From the NCBI RefSeq assembly GCF_014698035.1, contig NZ_JACJSF010000031.1, positions 24,275 to 88,274 of the forward strand: a stretch of 64,000 bases of DNA, written 5' to 3'. Both the position numbers and the translations under genes were made by a program. Shown in pieces: positions 33,601-43,411 of this stretch (position 1 is the stretch's first letter; every line of letters begins with the position of its first letter). This stretch comes from Desmonostoc muscorum FACHB-395. Lineage in GTDB: Bacteria; Cyanobacteriota; Cyanobacteriia; Cyanobacteriales; Nostocaceae. The notes beneath the pieces are model-generated. The model had not been told where the DNA came from. It did not search any database and saw only the letters and a program-made list of their open reading frames with translations.

Positions 33601-34893
33601 ATGAAAAAGACACTTGCTGAGTTAGGAAAGTTTAGCAAATTTATCGCTATTGGCTTACCTGTGGTTTTGTCAATTTTTCTAGTGCGGATGCAATCTTTGG
33701 CGCATCAAGAACTCAGTCCGTCAGAATGTCGGTTGAAAAAGTGGGATATACCAGTTTCATTGACTGCTGAAAACCAAAATGGACTTCCACAAAAGCAAAA
33801 AGCACCATTAATCCAAAGGCTACCAGTTACTTGTTGTCAAGGTGATACATCTTGCTTGGATGAACTTCTCTATGGAGAAATACCAGACAAAAAGGCGCTA
33901 TTGAGTGCGATCGCTCGGAGTCTCCAATACTTGCAAACGGCTAATGCTGCAACTGCTTATCAGAACTACCAGGTAGCTGGAATTACACGCGATCGCGTCT
34001 TCAAAAGCTTGAAAAGATTCCGCGAACTCGTCTTGACAACTAATTCTGCAACAGAATTACATCAAGCCATCGAGCGAGAATTTGTTCTTTACCAGTCAGT
34101 CGGTAAAGATAATCAAGGTTCTGTTTTATTCACCGCCTATTATGAACCGATTTACGCAGCCAGTCGCGTCCCCACACCAGAATATCGCTATCCTGTTTAT
34201 CGATTACCTCCTGATTTAAACTCCTGGCCTAAGCCGCATCCGACACGAGAGGAGTTAGAAGGAGCAGATGGTTTACAAGGCGCAAAAGGGAAATTACGAG
34301 GATTAGAGTTGTTTTGGTTTCGCGATCGCCTCGAACCCTATTTAGCTCAAATTCAAGGTTCAGCGCGACTTCAGCTTCCCGATGGGACTAAGACAACAAT
34401 CGGCTATGCGGGTAATAATGCTTATAATTACCAAAGCATTGGGCGAGAATTAGCGAATGATGGCAAATTACCGCTAAAAGGGATGACTATGCCAATTATT
34501 CTCGACTATTTTCAAAAGCATCCCCAAGAATTAAATATTTATATTCCGCGCGATCGCAGTTTTGTTTTTTTTCAAGAAAATCACGGTGAACCAGCTCAAG
34601 GTTCGATCAACGTACCCCTAACAGCAGAGCGTTCCATCGCTACAGATAAATCTCTCATGCCTCCTGGTGCTTTAGCGTTGATTCGCGCTTCTATTCCTTT
34701 CGCTAATCCTACCGGAAAACTGGAGGAGCGTATCATTAGCCGCTATGTTCTTGACCAAGATACTGGCGGCGCAATTAAAGGTGCAGGTAGGGTAGATTAT
34801 TTTTTAGGTACTGGTAAATTAGCAGGCGATCGCGCTGGTGTGACAGTCAGCAATGGACAATTATTTTATTTACTACTCAAGTCCAAGAATTAA
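33601..34893 (+). CDS. mltA: Membrane-bound lytic murein transglycosylase A
   Basis: A 430-residue MltA from the ATG at 33601. The N-terminal hydrophobic segment (FSKFIAIGLPVVLSIFLV) is a signal or anchor; no lipobox is evident. The MltA domain runs from about 140 (LFTAYYEPIYAASR, YPVYRLPPDL) to about 320 (GRELANDGKLPLKGMTMP and a DYFQKHP stretch). A 3D domain ends the protein, with GALALIRASIPF, VLDQDTGGAIKGAGRVDYFLG (catalytic Asp region) and GDRAG. It cleaves peptidoglycan to 1,6-anhydromuropeptides. It is too far from the secretion cluster (9 kb) to be assumed part of it. A hairpin terminator follows at 34913-34953. Confidence 0.93.
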   Translation: MKKTLAELGKFSKFIAIGLPVVLSIFLVRMQSLAHQELSPSECRLKKWDIPVSLTAENQNGLPQKQKAPLIQRLPVTCCQGDTSCLDELLYGEIPDKKALLSAIARSLQYLQTANAATAYQNYQVAGITRDRVFKSLKRFRELVLTTNSATELHQAIEREFVLYQSVGKDNQGSVLFTAYYEPIYAASRVPTPEYRYPVYRLPPDLNSWPKPHPTREELEGADGLQGAKGKLRGLELFWFRDRLEPYLAQIQGSARLQLPDGTKTTIGYAGNNAYNYQSIGRELANDGKLPLKGMTMPIILDYFQKHPQELNIYIPRDRSFVFFQENHGEPAQGSINVPLTAERSIATDKSLMPPGALALIRASIPFANPTGKLEERIISRYVLDQDTGGAIKGAGRVDYFLGTGKLAGDRAGVTVSNGQLFYLLLKSKN

Positions 34894-34912
34894 ACCCACT
34901 CGCATTTTCATA

Positions 34913-34953
34913 CTAAGAATCCCGACTTCTCTAAAAAAAACCGGGATTCTTAG
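34913..34953. terminator. Terminator hairpin after mltA
   Basis: Arms CTAAGAATCCCG (34913-34924) and its complement (34942-34953) are 12 perfect pairs with an A-rich 17-base loop. It lies between convergent mltA and the DUF3134 gene and can serve both. Confidence 0.7.
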
Positions 34954-34991
34954 CCTTTCGGCATTAATGAAACGCTTGGGGTAATTACGAA

Positions 34992-35225
34992 TTACGCTTC
35001 TATATCCATATCACCATCATCATCGTCATGATCGTAAGGGATATCATCAAGGTCGATCATTTCTGAAATTTCTTCTACTTCATTTAGATACTCAGATTCT
35101 TGATGTTCACGCTCAATTAGACGACCAGTTGACTTTAGCCATTCCAAAAGAATAAATTCATTACTTGTACGAATTACAGGCGCTCGTTGGTTACGAGGTT
35201 CTTCACGCAAAGGACTGATAGGCAT
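34992..35225 (-). CDS. DUF3134 family small acidic protein
   Basis: A 77-residue protein beginning MPISPLREEPRNQRAPVI, with SNEFILLEWLKSTGRL in the middle and an acidic tail (DLDDIPYDHDDDDGDMDIE). This matches the DUF3134 family of cyanobacteria. Function unknown. The tail could bind divalent cations or a basic partner; that is speculation. Confidence 0.8.
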   Translation of the reverse strand: MPISPLREEPRNQRAPVIRTSNEFILLEWLKSTGRLIEREHQESEYLNEVEEISEMIDLDDIPYDHDDDDGDMDIEA

Positions 35226-35428
35226 AAAAAAGACTCACTTTGAATTATGGATCGCTGTACAAAAACAAAAAAATTGTACATTTAAGGTTAAAAGGCTCGT
35301 TAGGCAAGACTTTTATGAACAAATAAAATATGAACTATTGAGTTTTTTATTCTCTTGTCCGTCTACTTACTTACCATTAAAATGTCTTTGCGTCCGCCTT
35401 AATCATAAATCTTAAAGCAGACACAATC

Positions 35429-35857
35429 TCACAAAGCATTTGGTAGCTTGCCGAGAGTTTCATACATATCAGAGGGTAATGCAGACAATCTGTTCGCTAC
35501 AGCGACTGCATCAGCTAAATTGCTAAATTGACACCGGACAATATCTTGTCCATTTCCTGAAGGAAATCGCTTTCTAGCTTTGTTAGATACAGCACAAATA
35601 ATCGCTAAAGCTTTGGCGAACCCATCTTTTGTCAAGATTGTTTCTTGAGCGAACCCTTCAACAGGGATAAGACAAACCTCAAACCGATAGCCAGGTCTGG
35701 GAGAAACGGCTATATCAATATAAGGTTTATCTTCTTTTCTGATTCTGCGTAAATATTTGGCTGTAGAATTAGTATCGTGCAAATCAGTCCCAAGGGCGTA
35801 AGTAAAGAAACAATCTTCTGTGAGTGACTCAGGACGGGTAATTATATCCGTTGGCAT
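35429..35857 (-). CDS. Hypothetical protein
   Basis: A 142-residue soluble protein I do not recognise. Notable stretches are TEDCFFTYALGTDLHD, KPYIDIAVSPRPGYRFEVCLIPVEGF and FSNLADAVAVANRLSALPSD. It looks like a compact alpha/beta domain of about 110 residues. No signal peptide. Start at 35857 (MPTDIITRPESL) is the first ATG. Base composition is like its neighbours. Confidence 0.6.
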   Translation of the reverse strand: MPTDIITRPESLTEDCFFTYALGTDLHDTNSTAKYLRRIRKEDKPYIDIAVSPRPGYRFEVCLIPVEGFAQETILTKDGFAKALAIICAVSNKARKRFPSGNGQDIVRCQFSNLADAVAVANRLSALPSDMYETLGKLPNAL

Positions 35858-36607
35858 AAGTTTAAGTACTATCCGTATGTTCTCTGGGTTTGTGACACAC
35901 TAAACTTGTCCGTTCTTTTTAGCATATTTTTTGAAAGTGAGAGGTATTAGTTTCAGGCCAGGTATTGCAATACAGTTCTACTCACTAAAAATTTCAATTT
36001 TTGCAATCCTTAAAGACTCTCATCTTTAAATGATAAATTTGCAATATAAACTGACAAAAAACACCTCCAGAAGCAAAGTTTGTGGAGATTTAGATTCGGA
36101 GAGGTGTCTACATAGTCAGTTACATGACCGAAAATATTTCTCAACTATTTTATCATAACATAGTTAACGGTTGAACTTTTTTCAACTATGTCTGACCCAT
36201 AGATGTAAGGTCAACAACAGCATTAAGTTGTATTCAATTCCGATTTTTAGATAATTAAAGACACAGAGTTAGTGCGATCGCATCATCTTATAAAGTAATG
36301 TGGGCACTGCTTTTGGTTTGCTCAAATCCTTATTTTTACCTTCTACTCTGTGCCCAACCCCAGATGCTACTATGTGGAAACCTCAAAGGCGAACAAGCCC
36401 AAATAGTTGTGAGATTCATCCATTGGCGATCCCAAGACTAGTAGTCTGCCAACCCAAAAATGCTGCGTGATGGCTGGGTAAAGGGGAAGGGGTAAGGGGT
36501 AAGGGATTTGAAATCTTTCCCCCTTCCCCTTTCCCCTTTACCCCGCCAAGTTCACTTGGCGAACTACTAGCTTGTTCACCTTTTTTGGTGGTTATAAACT
36601 CCTCAAA
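35858..36607. other. 750-base spacer with hairpins and repeats
   Basis: No gene seen. A small hairpin (ACACCTC at 36061-36067 with GAGGTGT at 36101-36107) has further internal pairing and might be a small RNA. The end holds an inverted-repeat-bounded STRR element (36438-36570). The rest is unremarkable. Confidence 0.5.
36438..36570. mobile_element. STRR array bounded by inverted repeats
   Basis: Ends CTAGTAGTCTGCCAA (36438-36452) and TTGGCGAACTACTAG (36556-36570) are inverted repeats with two mismatches. Inside, GGGGTAA-type units (36479-36511) face complementary CCCCTTTCC units (36517-36544), so the whole can fold. No open frame. It looks like a non-autonomous mobile or foldback element. 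Confidence 0.5.
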
Positions 36608-39070
36608 TTAGGAGGCAATACTCAAATTAACTCGCACAATAACATCATTAAAATCTTTGTCACCCCCATTTGCTAAATCCTCAAAGCCAAAGGTGTTATT
36701 CCCTAACAAACGAATATGATCTACCTTGTCACTATTAGCACCCAAGAATGAGAAGTAAACTGCTGGATTATTATTAGGATTGTTATCTAAAACAGCATCT
36801 GGTCTGCCATCGACAATAATGAATGGTGCGAAGATAGAACCAGGCTCGAAAGTGCCAGTATAACTTGCCGTACCTTGGTTATTCACCGTCAGGTCAATTC
36901 CTGCAACGCGTTGACGCAGTGCAGCTTCGGTATAACCAGCTTGGCCAACAAGAATATCTCCCTTACCATCGCCGTTGGTATCAATACCACCATTTTCATC
37001 AGCTACTTTATAAAATCCGATGAAATTATTGAATACAGCTTCTCGGTTGACAGCAAAATTAGCTGTTACCCGTTGTTCAATATCTCTTAAGTCAATCAAT
37101 TCTCCTTGTGGTTTACCTTGTAGACTTGTACCCAAAGGTAAAGGCTCACTTGTAGGCTGAATTTTTACGACTAGATTCTGGAAATCATTAGTGTTATTAC
37201 CAGAACCATCTTTCCAAGCCAAGGAGAACGTATTGTTATCTAAACTAGTAATTTTTTGATTTGAAGGGTCAGAAAACAGTACGTCAGTGATTGGTGTGAT
37301 ATTAGTCAGCACATTTTCAGTTGTACTATTTTTGACTAAATAAAATCTCAGGTTAGTATCAGATGGGAACTCTAATGAACCATTGAGAGGACTGTTGCTA
37401 AACCCATCAGGTGGATTGGCAATAGCTGAAAGAATCACTTGTCCTCGTTCTAAAGCTTTGCGGGCATAACCTGCCTCGCCCGGGGCAATACCGTCAATTT
37501 CGCCTGTAGCATCATCAACACTATATACACCGAATTCATTCACTAACTTAGAATTGCTGCCTGCGATCGCAACTTGGAGTATTACCGTATCATTCTCACC
37601 TTTGATATTAAAGACATCATTACCACTATTTGTAAGTTCTGGAGATTGTGGTTCAGGTTCCGGTTCAGGTTGTGGTTTTGGAGTTCCAAAGACAACATAG
37701 CTTTGCCCAGCACCAGGTGCGCCCACAAGCAAGTCATCAGCACCATCATTATTGATATCGCCAGCAGCGCTAACTGAAGTAGATGAGGAATCAGTAGCAT
37801 TAATACCATTGATGGCAAAGCCCTGGCTGGGGTCAAGGTTGGAAAGGTCGAGACTTTCACTAAAGCCGTTACTACTGCCAAATACTACGTAGCTCTGCCC
37901 AGCACCAGATAAAGCAAAAGGTGCGCCGATAATTAGGTCAGCAATGTCGTCATCGTTGACATCTCCAGCCGCGCTAACTGAAAAACCTGAAACATCATTG
38001 CCATTAATGCCGTTGATGACAAAGCCGTTGCTGCCGAGGTCTGAGAGGTTATTAATGGCATCAAAACCATTGGTAGTACCAAACACCACATAGCTTTGCC
38101 CTGCACCAGAAGCAGCATTGTATGCACCAATGATTAAATCGTCGATGTCATCATTATTAACGTCTCCAGCATTGCTGACTGAGGCACCAAAAAAGTCACT
38201 GGCATTGCCATTAATGACAAAACCGTTGCTGCCATTGAGACTAGACAGGTCGAAGTTAGCACTAAAGGCAGTAGTGCTACCAAAGACCACGTAGCTCTTT
38301 CCACTACCCTGTGCGCCAATAATTAGGTCGCCTATGCCATCACGGTTAACGTCCCCAGCGCTGCTAACTGAGTTGCCTGATGAGTCGTTGCTGTTGCCAT
38401 TGATGGCAAAGCCATTGCTGCCGTTGAGGTCTGAGAGGTTGAGGCTAGCACTAAATGCACTACTACTACCAAATACTACGTAGCTCTGTCCTCCACCTGA
38501 AGCGGCACTGGGTGCGCCAATAATTAGGTCGCTGATGTTATCGCCGTTGATGTCTCCGGCATTACTAACTGATGTGCCTGATGAGTCTGAGATGCCATCT
38601 GAGTTTCGCCCATTAATACCGTTAATGACAAAGCCGTTGTTGCCATCCAATGATGAGAGGTCGAGGTTGGCATTGAAGCTGTTACGACTGCCAAATACTA
38701 CATAGCTCTGCCCTGCACCCAAAGCTGCACCTGATGCACCAATAATTAGGTCGCCGATGCCGTCATTGTTAATATCCCCAGCATTACTAACTGATGTGCC
38801 TGATGAGTCGCTACTACTGCCGTTGATGCTAAAGCCGTTGCTGCCGTTGAGGTCTGAGAGGTTGAGGCTGGTATTAAAGCCGTTGGTGCTGCCAAATACT
38901 ACGTAGCTTTTTCCAGCACCAGGTGCGCCAATAATTAGGTCGTCGATGTTATCGCCGTTGATGTCTCCGGCATTACTAACTGAGTTACCTGATGAGTCAC
39001 TAGCATTGCCGTTGATGGTAAAGCCGTTGTTACCATCTAGCGACGATAGGTTGAATAATGTATCAGCCAT
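36608..39070 (-). CDS. FG-GAP beta-propeller protein with DUF4114 C-terminus
   Basis: An 820-residue repeat protein. Residues 1 to about 460 contain seven FG-GAP/integrin-alpha-type repeats, each with NGFxING, GxSVSNAGDINGDxxxDLIIGA and SYVVFG; DINGDNIDD-type loops bind calcium. Seven repeats predict a closed seven-bladed propeller. A Pro-Glu linker (PQPEPEPEPQ) leads to two DUF4114-like segments: about 500-640 (GVYSVDDATGEIDGIAPGE) and about 680-820 (GFYKVADENGGIDTNGDG, then NTFGFEDLANGGDKDFNDVIV). There is no N-terminal signal peptide, so export, if any, would be by a type I route, as for other calcium-repeat proteins. Likely an extracellular or surface adhesin-like protein. The start at 39070 is MADTLFNLSS. 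Confidence 0.9.
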   Translation of the reverse strand: MADTLFNLSSLDGNNGFTINGNASDSSGNSVSNAGDINGDNIDDLIIGAPGAGKSYVVFGSTNGFNTSLNLSDLNGSNGFSINGSSSDSSGTSVSNAGDINNDGIGDLIIGASGAALGAGQSYVVFGSRNSFNANLDLSSLDGNNGFVINGINGRNSDGISDSSGTSVSNAGDINGDNISDLIIGAPSAASGGGQSYVVFGSSSAFSASLNLSDLNGSNGFAINGNSNDSSGNSVSSAGDVNRDGIGDLIIGAQGSGKSYVVFGSTTAFSANFDLSSLNGSNGFVINGNASDFFGASVSNAGDVNNDDIDDLIIGAYNAASGAGQSYVVFGTTNGFDAINNLSDLGSNGFVINGINGNDVSGFSVSAAGDVNDDDIADLIIGAPFALSGAGQSYVVFGSSNGFSESLDLSNLDPSQGFAINGINATDSSSTSVSAAGDINNDGADDLLVGAPGAGQSYVVFGTPKPQPEPEPEPQSPELTNSGNDVFNIKGENDTVILQVAIAGSNSKLVNEFGVYSVDDATGEIDGIAPGEAGYARKALERGQVILSAIANPPDGFSNSPLNGSLEFPSDTNLRFYLVKNSTTENVLTNITPITDVLFSDPSNQKITSLDNNTFSLAWKDGSGNNTNDFQNLVVKIQPTSEPLPLGTSLQGKPQGELIDLRDIEQRVTANFAVNREAVFNNFIGFYKVADENGGIDTNGDGKGDILVGQAGYTEAALRQRVAGIDLTVNNQGTASYTGTFEPGSIFAPFIIVDGRPDAVLDNNPNNNPAVYFSFLGANSDKVDHIRLLGNNTFGFEDLANGGDKDFNDVIVRVNLSIAS

Positions 39071-39370
39071 GATTTTCTCGTATTCTTTGTTATTAGGAAT
39101 TGAGTATATGTAATATTTCTAAATAAATAACATTAGTATTAGTTAAAATTTAGGTTAAGTGAATTAATTTAAAATATTTTTTATTTTTATTACATTCAAA
39201 TAAGTTCCTATTTTTATAGGAACCATTGTTTTAGAGGTAATTCAATAAATTGCCCCTAAAACAATGTTTTTATTACATCAAATAATGATTCCTAAAAGTG
39301 CCAACAGAATTAACTGTTGAATTTTCCGGCAAGCGGCTAGTAGTCCACCACTGCAACTTTGGCTGCTACT

Positions 39371-39415
39371 TAGTAAGGACTTTGGTGCTTAAGACAAAGA
39401 CTAAAGTCCTTACTA
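39371..39415. terminator. Hairpin downstream of PstS-like gene
   Basis: Arms 39371-39383 (TAGTAAGGACTTT) and 39403-39415 pair perfectly over 13 bases. It lies 57 bases after the minus-strand stop at 39472 and is a plausible terminator or mobile palindrome. Confidence 0.55.
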
Positions 39416-39471
39416 CCAAATTGTTTACCTATTAAAGTTGGTGTGGTCAAATACTAGGCAGATTTATCAAC

Positions 39472-40935
39472 TTAAGGGGTGCAAGGAGAAGCACCAGTAG
39501 TAGTGTTTACGCAAGTATTCACAACAGTTCTAGCCACTGTTTTGATGGTGTTGGGAAGAGGAGCATATCCTCGATTTATAGCTATCTGATCTGGAGTGGG
39601 GTTGGAGGAATTGGTAGCAGGAGGAACTGGTTGTGTTGAATTTGCTAAAGCCCAGTTAATGAAGGTTCTAATATGAGTTGCTATCAAATTGCCTGTGGTA
39701 CTGTTTTGGTATACGTCATAAAACAGCGCATAAGTTGCTGCGGAAATGGGATAGGCAGTTGCAGCGTTTGGATCGGCTAAGTTATCAATTCTAATCAGCC
39801 TGTTAGCGGGAGCAGTACCATATTTCACAATGGTTCCAACACTCAAAGCGCCTTGAATTCCGGCTGTTGTAGGGCCAACGTATACATTTGCTTTGTTCTG
39901 TAAAAGTGCAGCAGGTAGACTTCTAGCTAAACGCGTAGCACTATCTACATAACCAATAGCACCATTATTGGCTGTGATGGCAGTGGCTACACCTCCACCT
40001 CCTGAAGCAGATAGGAAGGTGGTTGGCCAAACAACTGTATTGGCTGGTGGTGCTGGAGGTACAGTACCTGAAGTACTTATGCTACCCACTCCTTTATCCC
40101 ATATATTAGCTGCTTGAATTGTTGAAGTCGCAGCAGTTTTACATACAGTATTGAGATGAGTGCTTAAAACAAAGGTACTACCACTATTGTCACTACGACG
40201 TACAACTTTGATGGGTAAGTTGACTGCAATGACTGCGCCGCCGTTATCTGTTCTAATTCTGGAATCATTCCAATTTGTGATGGTGCCTTTCAAAATACCA
40301 CAGTAAGTATTTCGGGAAAGCTTCAGTCCTGCTGCTGGTATGCTAAGACCAGTACGGTTGTAAGATAGGGTGATTCCAACACCTACTACAGGCACTTGAA
40401 TAGCCTTTCCGCTATTGGGCTTTCCAGTACCGGTGGTGACTGTTTGTTCTATTTGTGTTCCTGCTAAAGGGTCGTCAGTAGCTGCAAACGAGACTGGGGC
40501 TAGAATGGTAGGGCCAGGTGATGCTGGTGGTACGGTTTGATTGAAAAAAGCTGTTATGCCTGCGCCGCTACCAACCGAAGCATATCTGAATGTGTCGTTA
40601 TTAACGACTGGGCCATAAGTTCCAACTGGGCAATTGTTGGTGATTGCAGCTAAATCAGCATTGAGAGATGAAGGATTTCCAACACCGAAAACGTTAAACC
40701 ATGAGCCTTTTGAACCAAAAGGACATGGATTTGTCTGTCCTGTACCTACAAATAAAGTATTTACAGTGCTTGCACCTAGACCATTTATGGAGGTTACTCC
40801 ACCTGGGGGAGGAGTGGTGGAAGTCTGAGCTAAAGATTTCTCATTAACAGATTGACCTATTACTAAACCAATGGTGATGGCGAGTATAGAAACTGAACTT
40901 GTCAAATTATTCAGGCGATCGCGATAGAAAACCAT
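39472..40935 (-). CDS. PstS-like periplasmic substrate-binding protein
   Basis: A protein of about 487 residues from the ATG at 40935, chosen because AAGGAG sits 7 bases upstream; the longer frame starts at a TTG inside that site. A signal peptide (about 1-36, ending KSLAQ) is followed by GASTVNTLF, VGSGAGITAFFNQ and SFAATDDPL, which match the phosphate-contact loops of PstS. The motifs YCGILKGTITNWND and KVVRRSDNSGSTF also match. Later come GAIGYVDSAT and a C-terminal YPISAATYALFYDVY. No pstC, pstA or pstB is adjacent, so it may be a stand-alone scavenging or PstS-like adhesive protein. Ligand assumed phosphate by similarity. Confidence 0.8.
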   Translation of the reverse strand: MVFYRDRLNNLTSSVSILAITIGLVIGQSVNEKSLAQTSTTPPPGGVTSINGLGASTVNTLFVGTGQTNPCPFGSKGSWFNVFGVGNPSSLNADLAAITNNCPVGTYGPVVNNDTFRYASVGSGAGITAFFNQTVPPASPGPTILAPVSFAATDDPLAGTQIEQTVTTGTGKPNSGKAIQVPVVGVGITLSYNRTGLSIPAAGLKLSRNTYCGILKGTITNWNDSRIRTDNGGAVIAVNLPIKVVRRSDNSGSTFVLSTHLNTVCKTAATSTIQAANIWDKGVGSISTSGTVPPAPPANTVVWPTTFLSASGGGGVATAITANNGAIGYVDSATRLARSLPAALLQNKANVYVGPTTAGIQGALSVGTIVKYGTAPANRLIRIDNLADPNAATAYPISAATYALFYDVYQNSTTGNLIATHIRTFINWALANSTQPVPPATNSSNPTPDQIAINRGYAPLPNTIKTVARTVVNTCVNTTTGASPCTP

Positions 40936-42776
40936 GTCAAGCTCCTTCAAGTTAATTTTTGGGTGTTAAACCCTAACAAATCCAAATCAAGTGTCAAACT
41001 GGCAATTATCAATAACTTTCTTTAAGGACTAAAAACTGACACTATAAAAATTATTGATAAATCAAAAGTTTGCACAAAGCATTTAAGAATGTAGAGAAAA
41101 CCAAAAGCAAAACTGCAAATTTTTTGAGTGCATTTGACTATTGTTAATGCACCCAGTTACATAATGTTTTGCTAGTTCAAAACTCTATATTCCTAAAGTA
41201 AGTTTGTATAAAGAAACATTCAATGGCTTAGTATAAGGTAGTAGTTATTAGGTACTATGAATCATACCTAAATTAACATTCTCAGTCTCTTATACCCTGT
41301 TAAAAAGCCATGTTGACTTTTACCAACTTACTTGTTTGGGATGGCAACTTTATCTGAATTATGAAAATCACTTTCTTGAGTGCATATACACAGCAGTTTA
41401 CACAAACTACCGCTAAGGTGCAAACGAAAGAAAGTCATAATTTCACGATTTTTTTGAAAATGCTATGGCTAATAGCTGTTGAAGTTTTGCCAACGAAATT
41501 AACAGTATAGTGTTAAGGTAAAGCTCAAATCATGATTACATTATGGAATGATTAAAAAACTTAAATGTGTTTTTGCAATTTGTCGGTGTTTTAAAAGCAG
41601 TTTTTTAGCGCTTTTTTATTAATCTGGCCAGAGTAAAATCTGAAATTTTTTCTTAAGGTTATGATTTTGCTTATTAAGCTCTTTTAGAGGGTTTAATATG
41701 TATTTAATAGAGTATATATATTTTAAAAATCAACCATAATATGTATCAACGAAAATGCGTTATTTCAGCATTTTATTAGTTGTGTAGGTATAGCCCAACC
41801 CAGGCATCGGAAAAAATAGCTGAAAAATCTAGCTATCATAGCCAATAAACCTATAAGTAGGTCGGCATAAAAATTTGTCGTTGGGAGAAGGCAGGAGGAA
41901 AGAAGGTTTCAGTCTACTTTATCTTTCTTCACATAGTTTGGTTTGATTGTGCCAACTTACTTAGTTGACAATCAACCAATTTGTAAGTGTTCAGAATATT
42001 TAGGCAAAATTGCAACGTCTCTACATCCAGATTCATACCTCTATCCGTCAACACTGCTCAACTTTACGGGAACCGTCTTGCCCAATAGAGGGACTAATCC
42101 AATTGCTAAATTATTCCAGGCAAGCAATGGAAATTTATATGAGCTGATCTTCAGAGGTGACACAAGTAGCCTTGGCATCACCAGGTTTTTACGCCTTAGC
42201 GAAGCTTAACCGTGTAGGTATCGCTTTAAAACAGCCCTGAGCGCTGGCTTTCTGTTATGCGTGTATGCTTACTCATAGAAATCCTAAATAAAACTCAGCG
42301 TTCAAAACTCCGTCTGGACAAGGAATTCAGATTTTACTCTAGCGATAGTGATTAAAGAGCGGTATGCTACCAAGCATTATCTCGCATTTCCAATGGATTC
42401 CCCAAACTCATAATTGATAGTATGGAAAAACTTTAAGAAGACTGTGGTAGTTCTGGTTAAAGGGACTTCTAAACAAAAAAATATCCAACTATTTATTGGG
42501 GGATGAGCAAGATGCCCGCCCTACAAGATTGGATAGTTTATTTATTGAAAATCCCAAAGGCTTCATAAAACCTAGTCTCTCAAGTCATGCCTACTTAATT
42601 AAATAATTATTAATGTTTTGTTAACTTAACTTAATATAGGTTTGTGTATAGTATAGGACTTTGCTAGCTATAACTTTATAATTTGAGGATAAATAAATGT
42701 TAGATCATGTAAAATTGTAATGCTTGTAAAATTTGAAACAACCAACACTCATAGTACACCATAGGAAAATTAGCAA
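40936..42776. other. 1.8-kb AT-rich region without a clear gene
   Basis: Lies between the divergent PstS-like gene and the secretion cluster. An 88-codon frame at 41943-42209 (TTG start) is not convincing: it runs through a repeat-like ACGTCTCTAC stretch and ends in a repeat-like TTAGCGAAGCTT stretch. A GCCCAACCCAGGCATCG stretch near 41793 resembles 63252-63268. A possible promoter for the secretion operon lies in the last 150 bases (TATAGT/TATAAT-like near 42650-42690). Confidence 0.5.
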
Positions 42777-43397
42777 ATGTCTAGACAAAGTTCTCACAAG
42801 AGAAACTTTTTCAAAGCTTTAACTGGTAGCGCTGTCAAAGGATCTCATAAGTTAAGACTGGGACTGGAATCCAGTTTATTCATTCTGATTGAATCTATAC
42901 CTTTTTTGATTGCTTGTGCTGTACTTGTAAGCGTTATCAGCCTAAAAAGTCCTATCCTGCTTTTTTGTTTACTAGTTGGTAGTTTAATTGCAGTCATTAC
43001 CCAGCAAATTGGGCAGCAGTTTCATTTACCTAGGCGATCGCTAATATTATTGCAAATTCTAGCAGCAGCCTTCATCCTGAGTTTTTATTGGTTAGATTGT
43101 TTTGCTGGCACCGCACAAGCACAGTTTTTTGGAGAAGCTGAAAAGTTTTTCAAAAAAACCTTAAGTGATGGTTCAACAACAAATAGTGGTGGTAGCAACA
43201 CAGCTGTAAGTTTGATATTTAATGTGTTGCGGGCGATTTACTTACTATATATTGCAATCTCCCTGGTTGGTGTGATCAACGCAGTGCGTAAAGATGAAGA
43301 TTGGCAAAGCATTGCCAGAACTCCCCTATTAGTCGTTGTTGCTGTTACTATTGCTGATGTACTCACACGCTTTGTAATTGGCGATAGCAGTAAATAA
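42777..43397 (+). CDS. VirB2/TrbC-like pilin with N-terminal membrane extension
   Basis: A 206-residue membrane protein that opens the secretion cluster. Hydrophobic segments are at about 33-55, 59-76, 88-109, 143-168 and 182-200. The third segment ends in CFAGTAQAQ, a good signal-peptidase site near residue 116. The remaining 90 residues (polar Gly/Ser loop, two spans, charged RKDEDWQ between them) match a VirB2/TrbC prepilin. If cut there, the mature pilin would be the usual size and the N-terminal 110 residues would be an unusual extension. The family assignment rests on layout and on the neighbouring virB3 and virB4 genes, not on close identity. Confidence 0.6.
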   Translation: MSRQSSHKRNFFKALTGSAVKGSHKLRLGLESSLFILIESIPFLIACAVLVSVISLKSPILLFCLLVGSLIAVITQQIGQQFHLPRRSLILLQILAAAFILSFYWLDCFAGTAQAQFFGEAEKFFKKTLSDGSTTNSGGSNTAVSLIFNVLRAIYLLYIAISLVGVINAVRKDEDWQSIARTPLLVVVAVTIADVLTRFVIGDSSK

Positions 43398-43411
43398 TTC
43401 AGATATTTCAA

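Noticed and set aside
33601..34893. MltA as the lytic transglycosylase (VirB1) of the T4SS-like locus
   Set aside because: It is 8 kb away, separated by unrelated genes on the opposite strand, and belongs to a different transglycosylase family from VirB1.
37582..38319. Minus- and plus-strand frames within the FG-GAP gene
   Set aside because: Alternative frames of a repetitive coding sequence; low-complexity products.
41943..42209. 88-codon open frame before the secretion cluster
   Set aside because: TTG start, crosses a repeat-like ACGTCTCTAC stretch and ends in a repeat-like stretch; no recognisable domain. Possible degraded gene but not supported.
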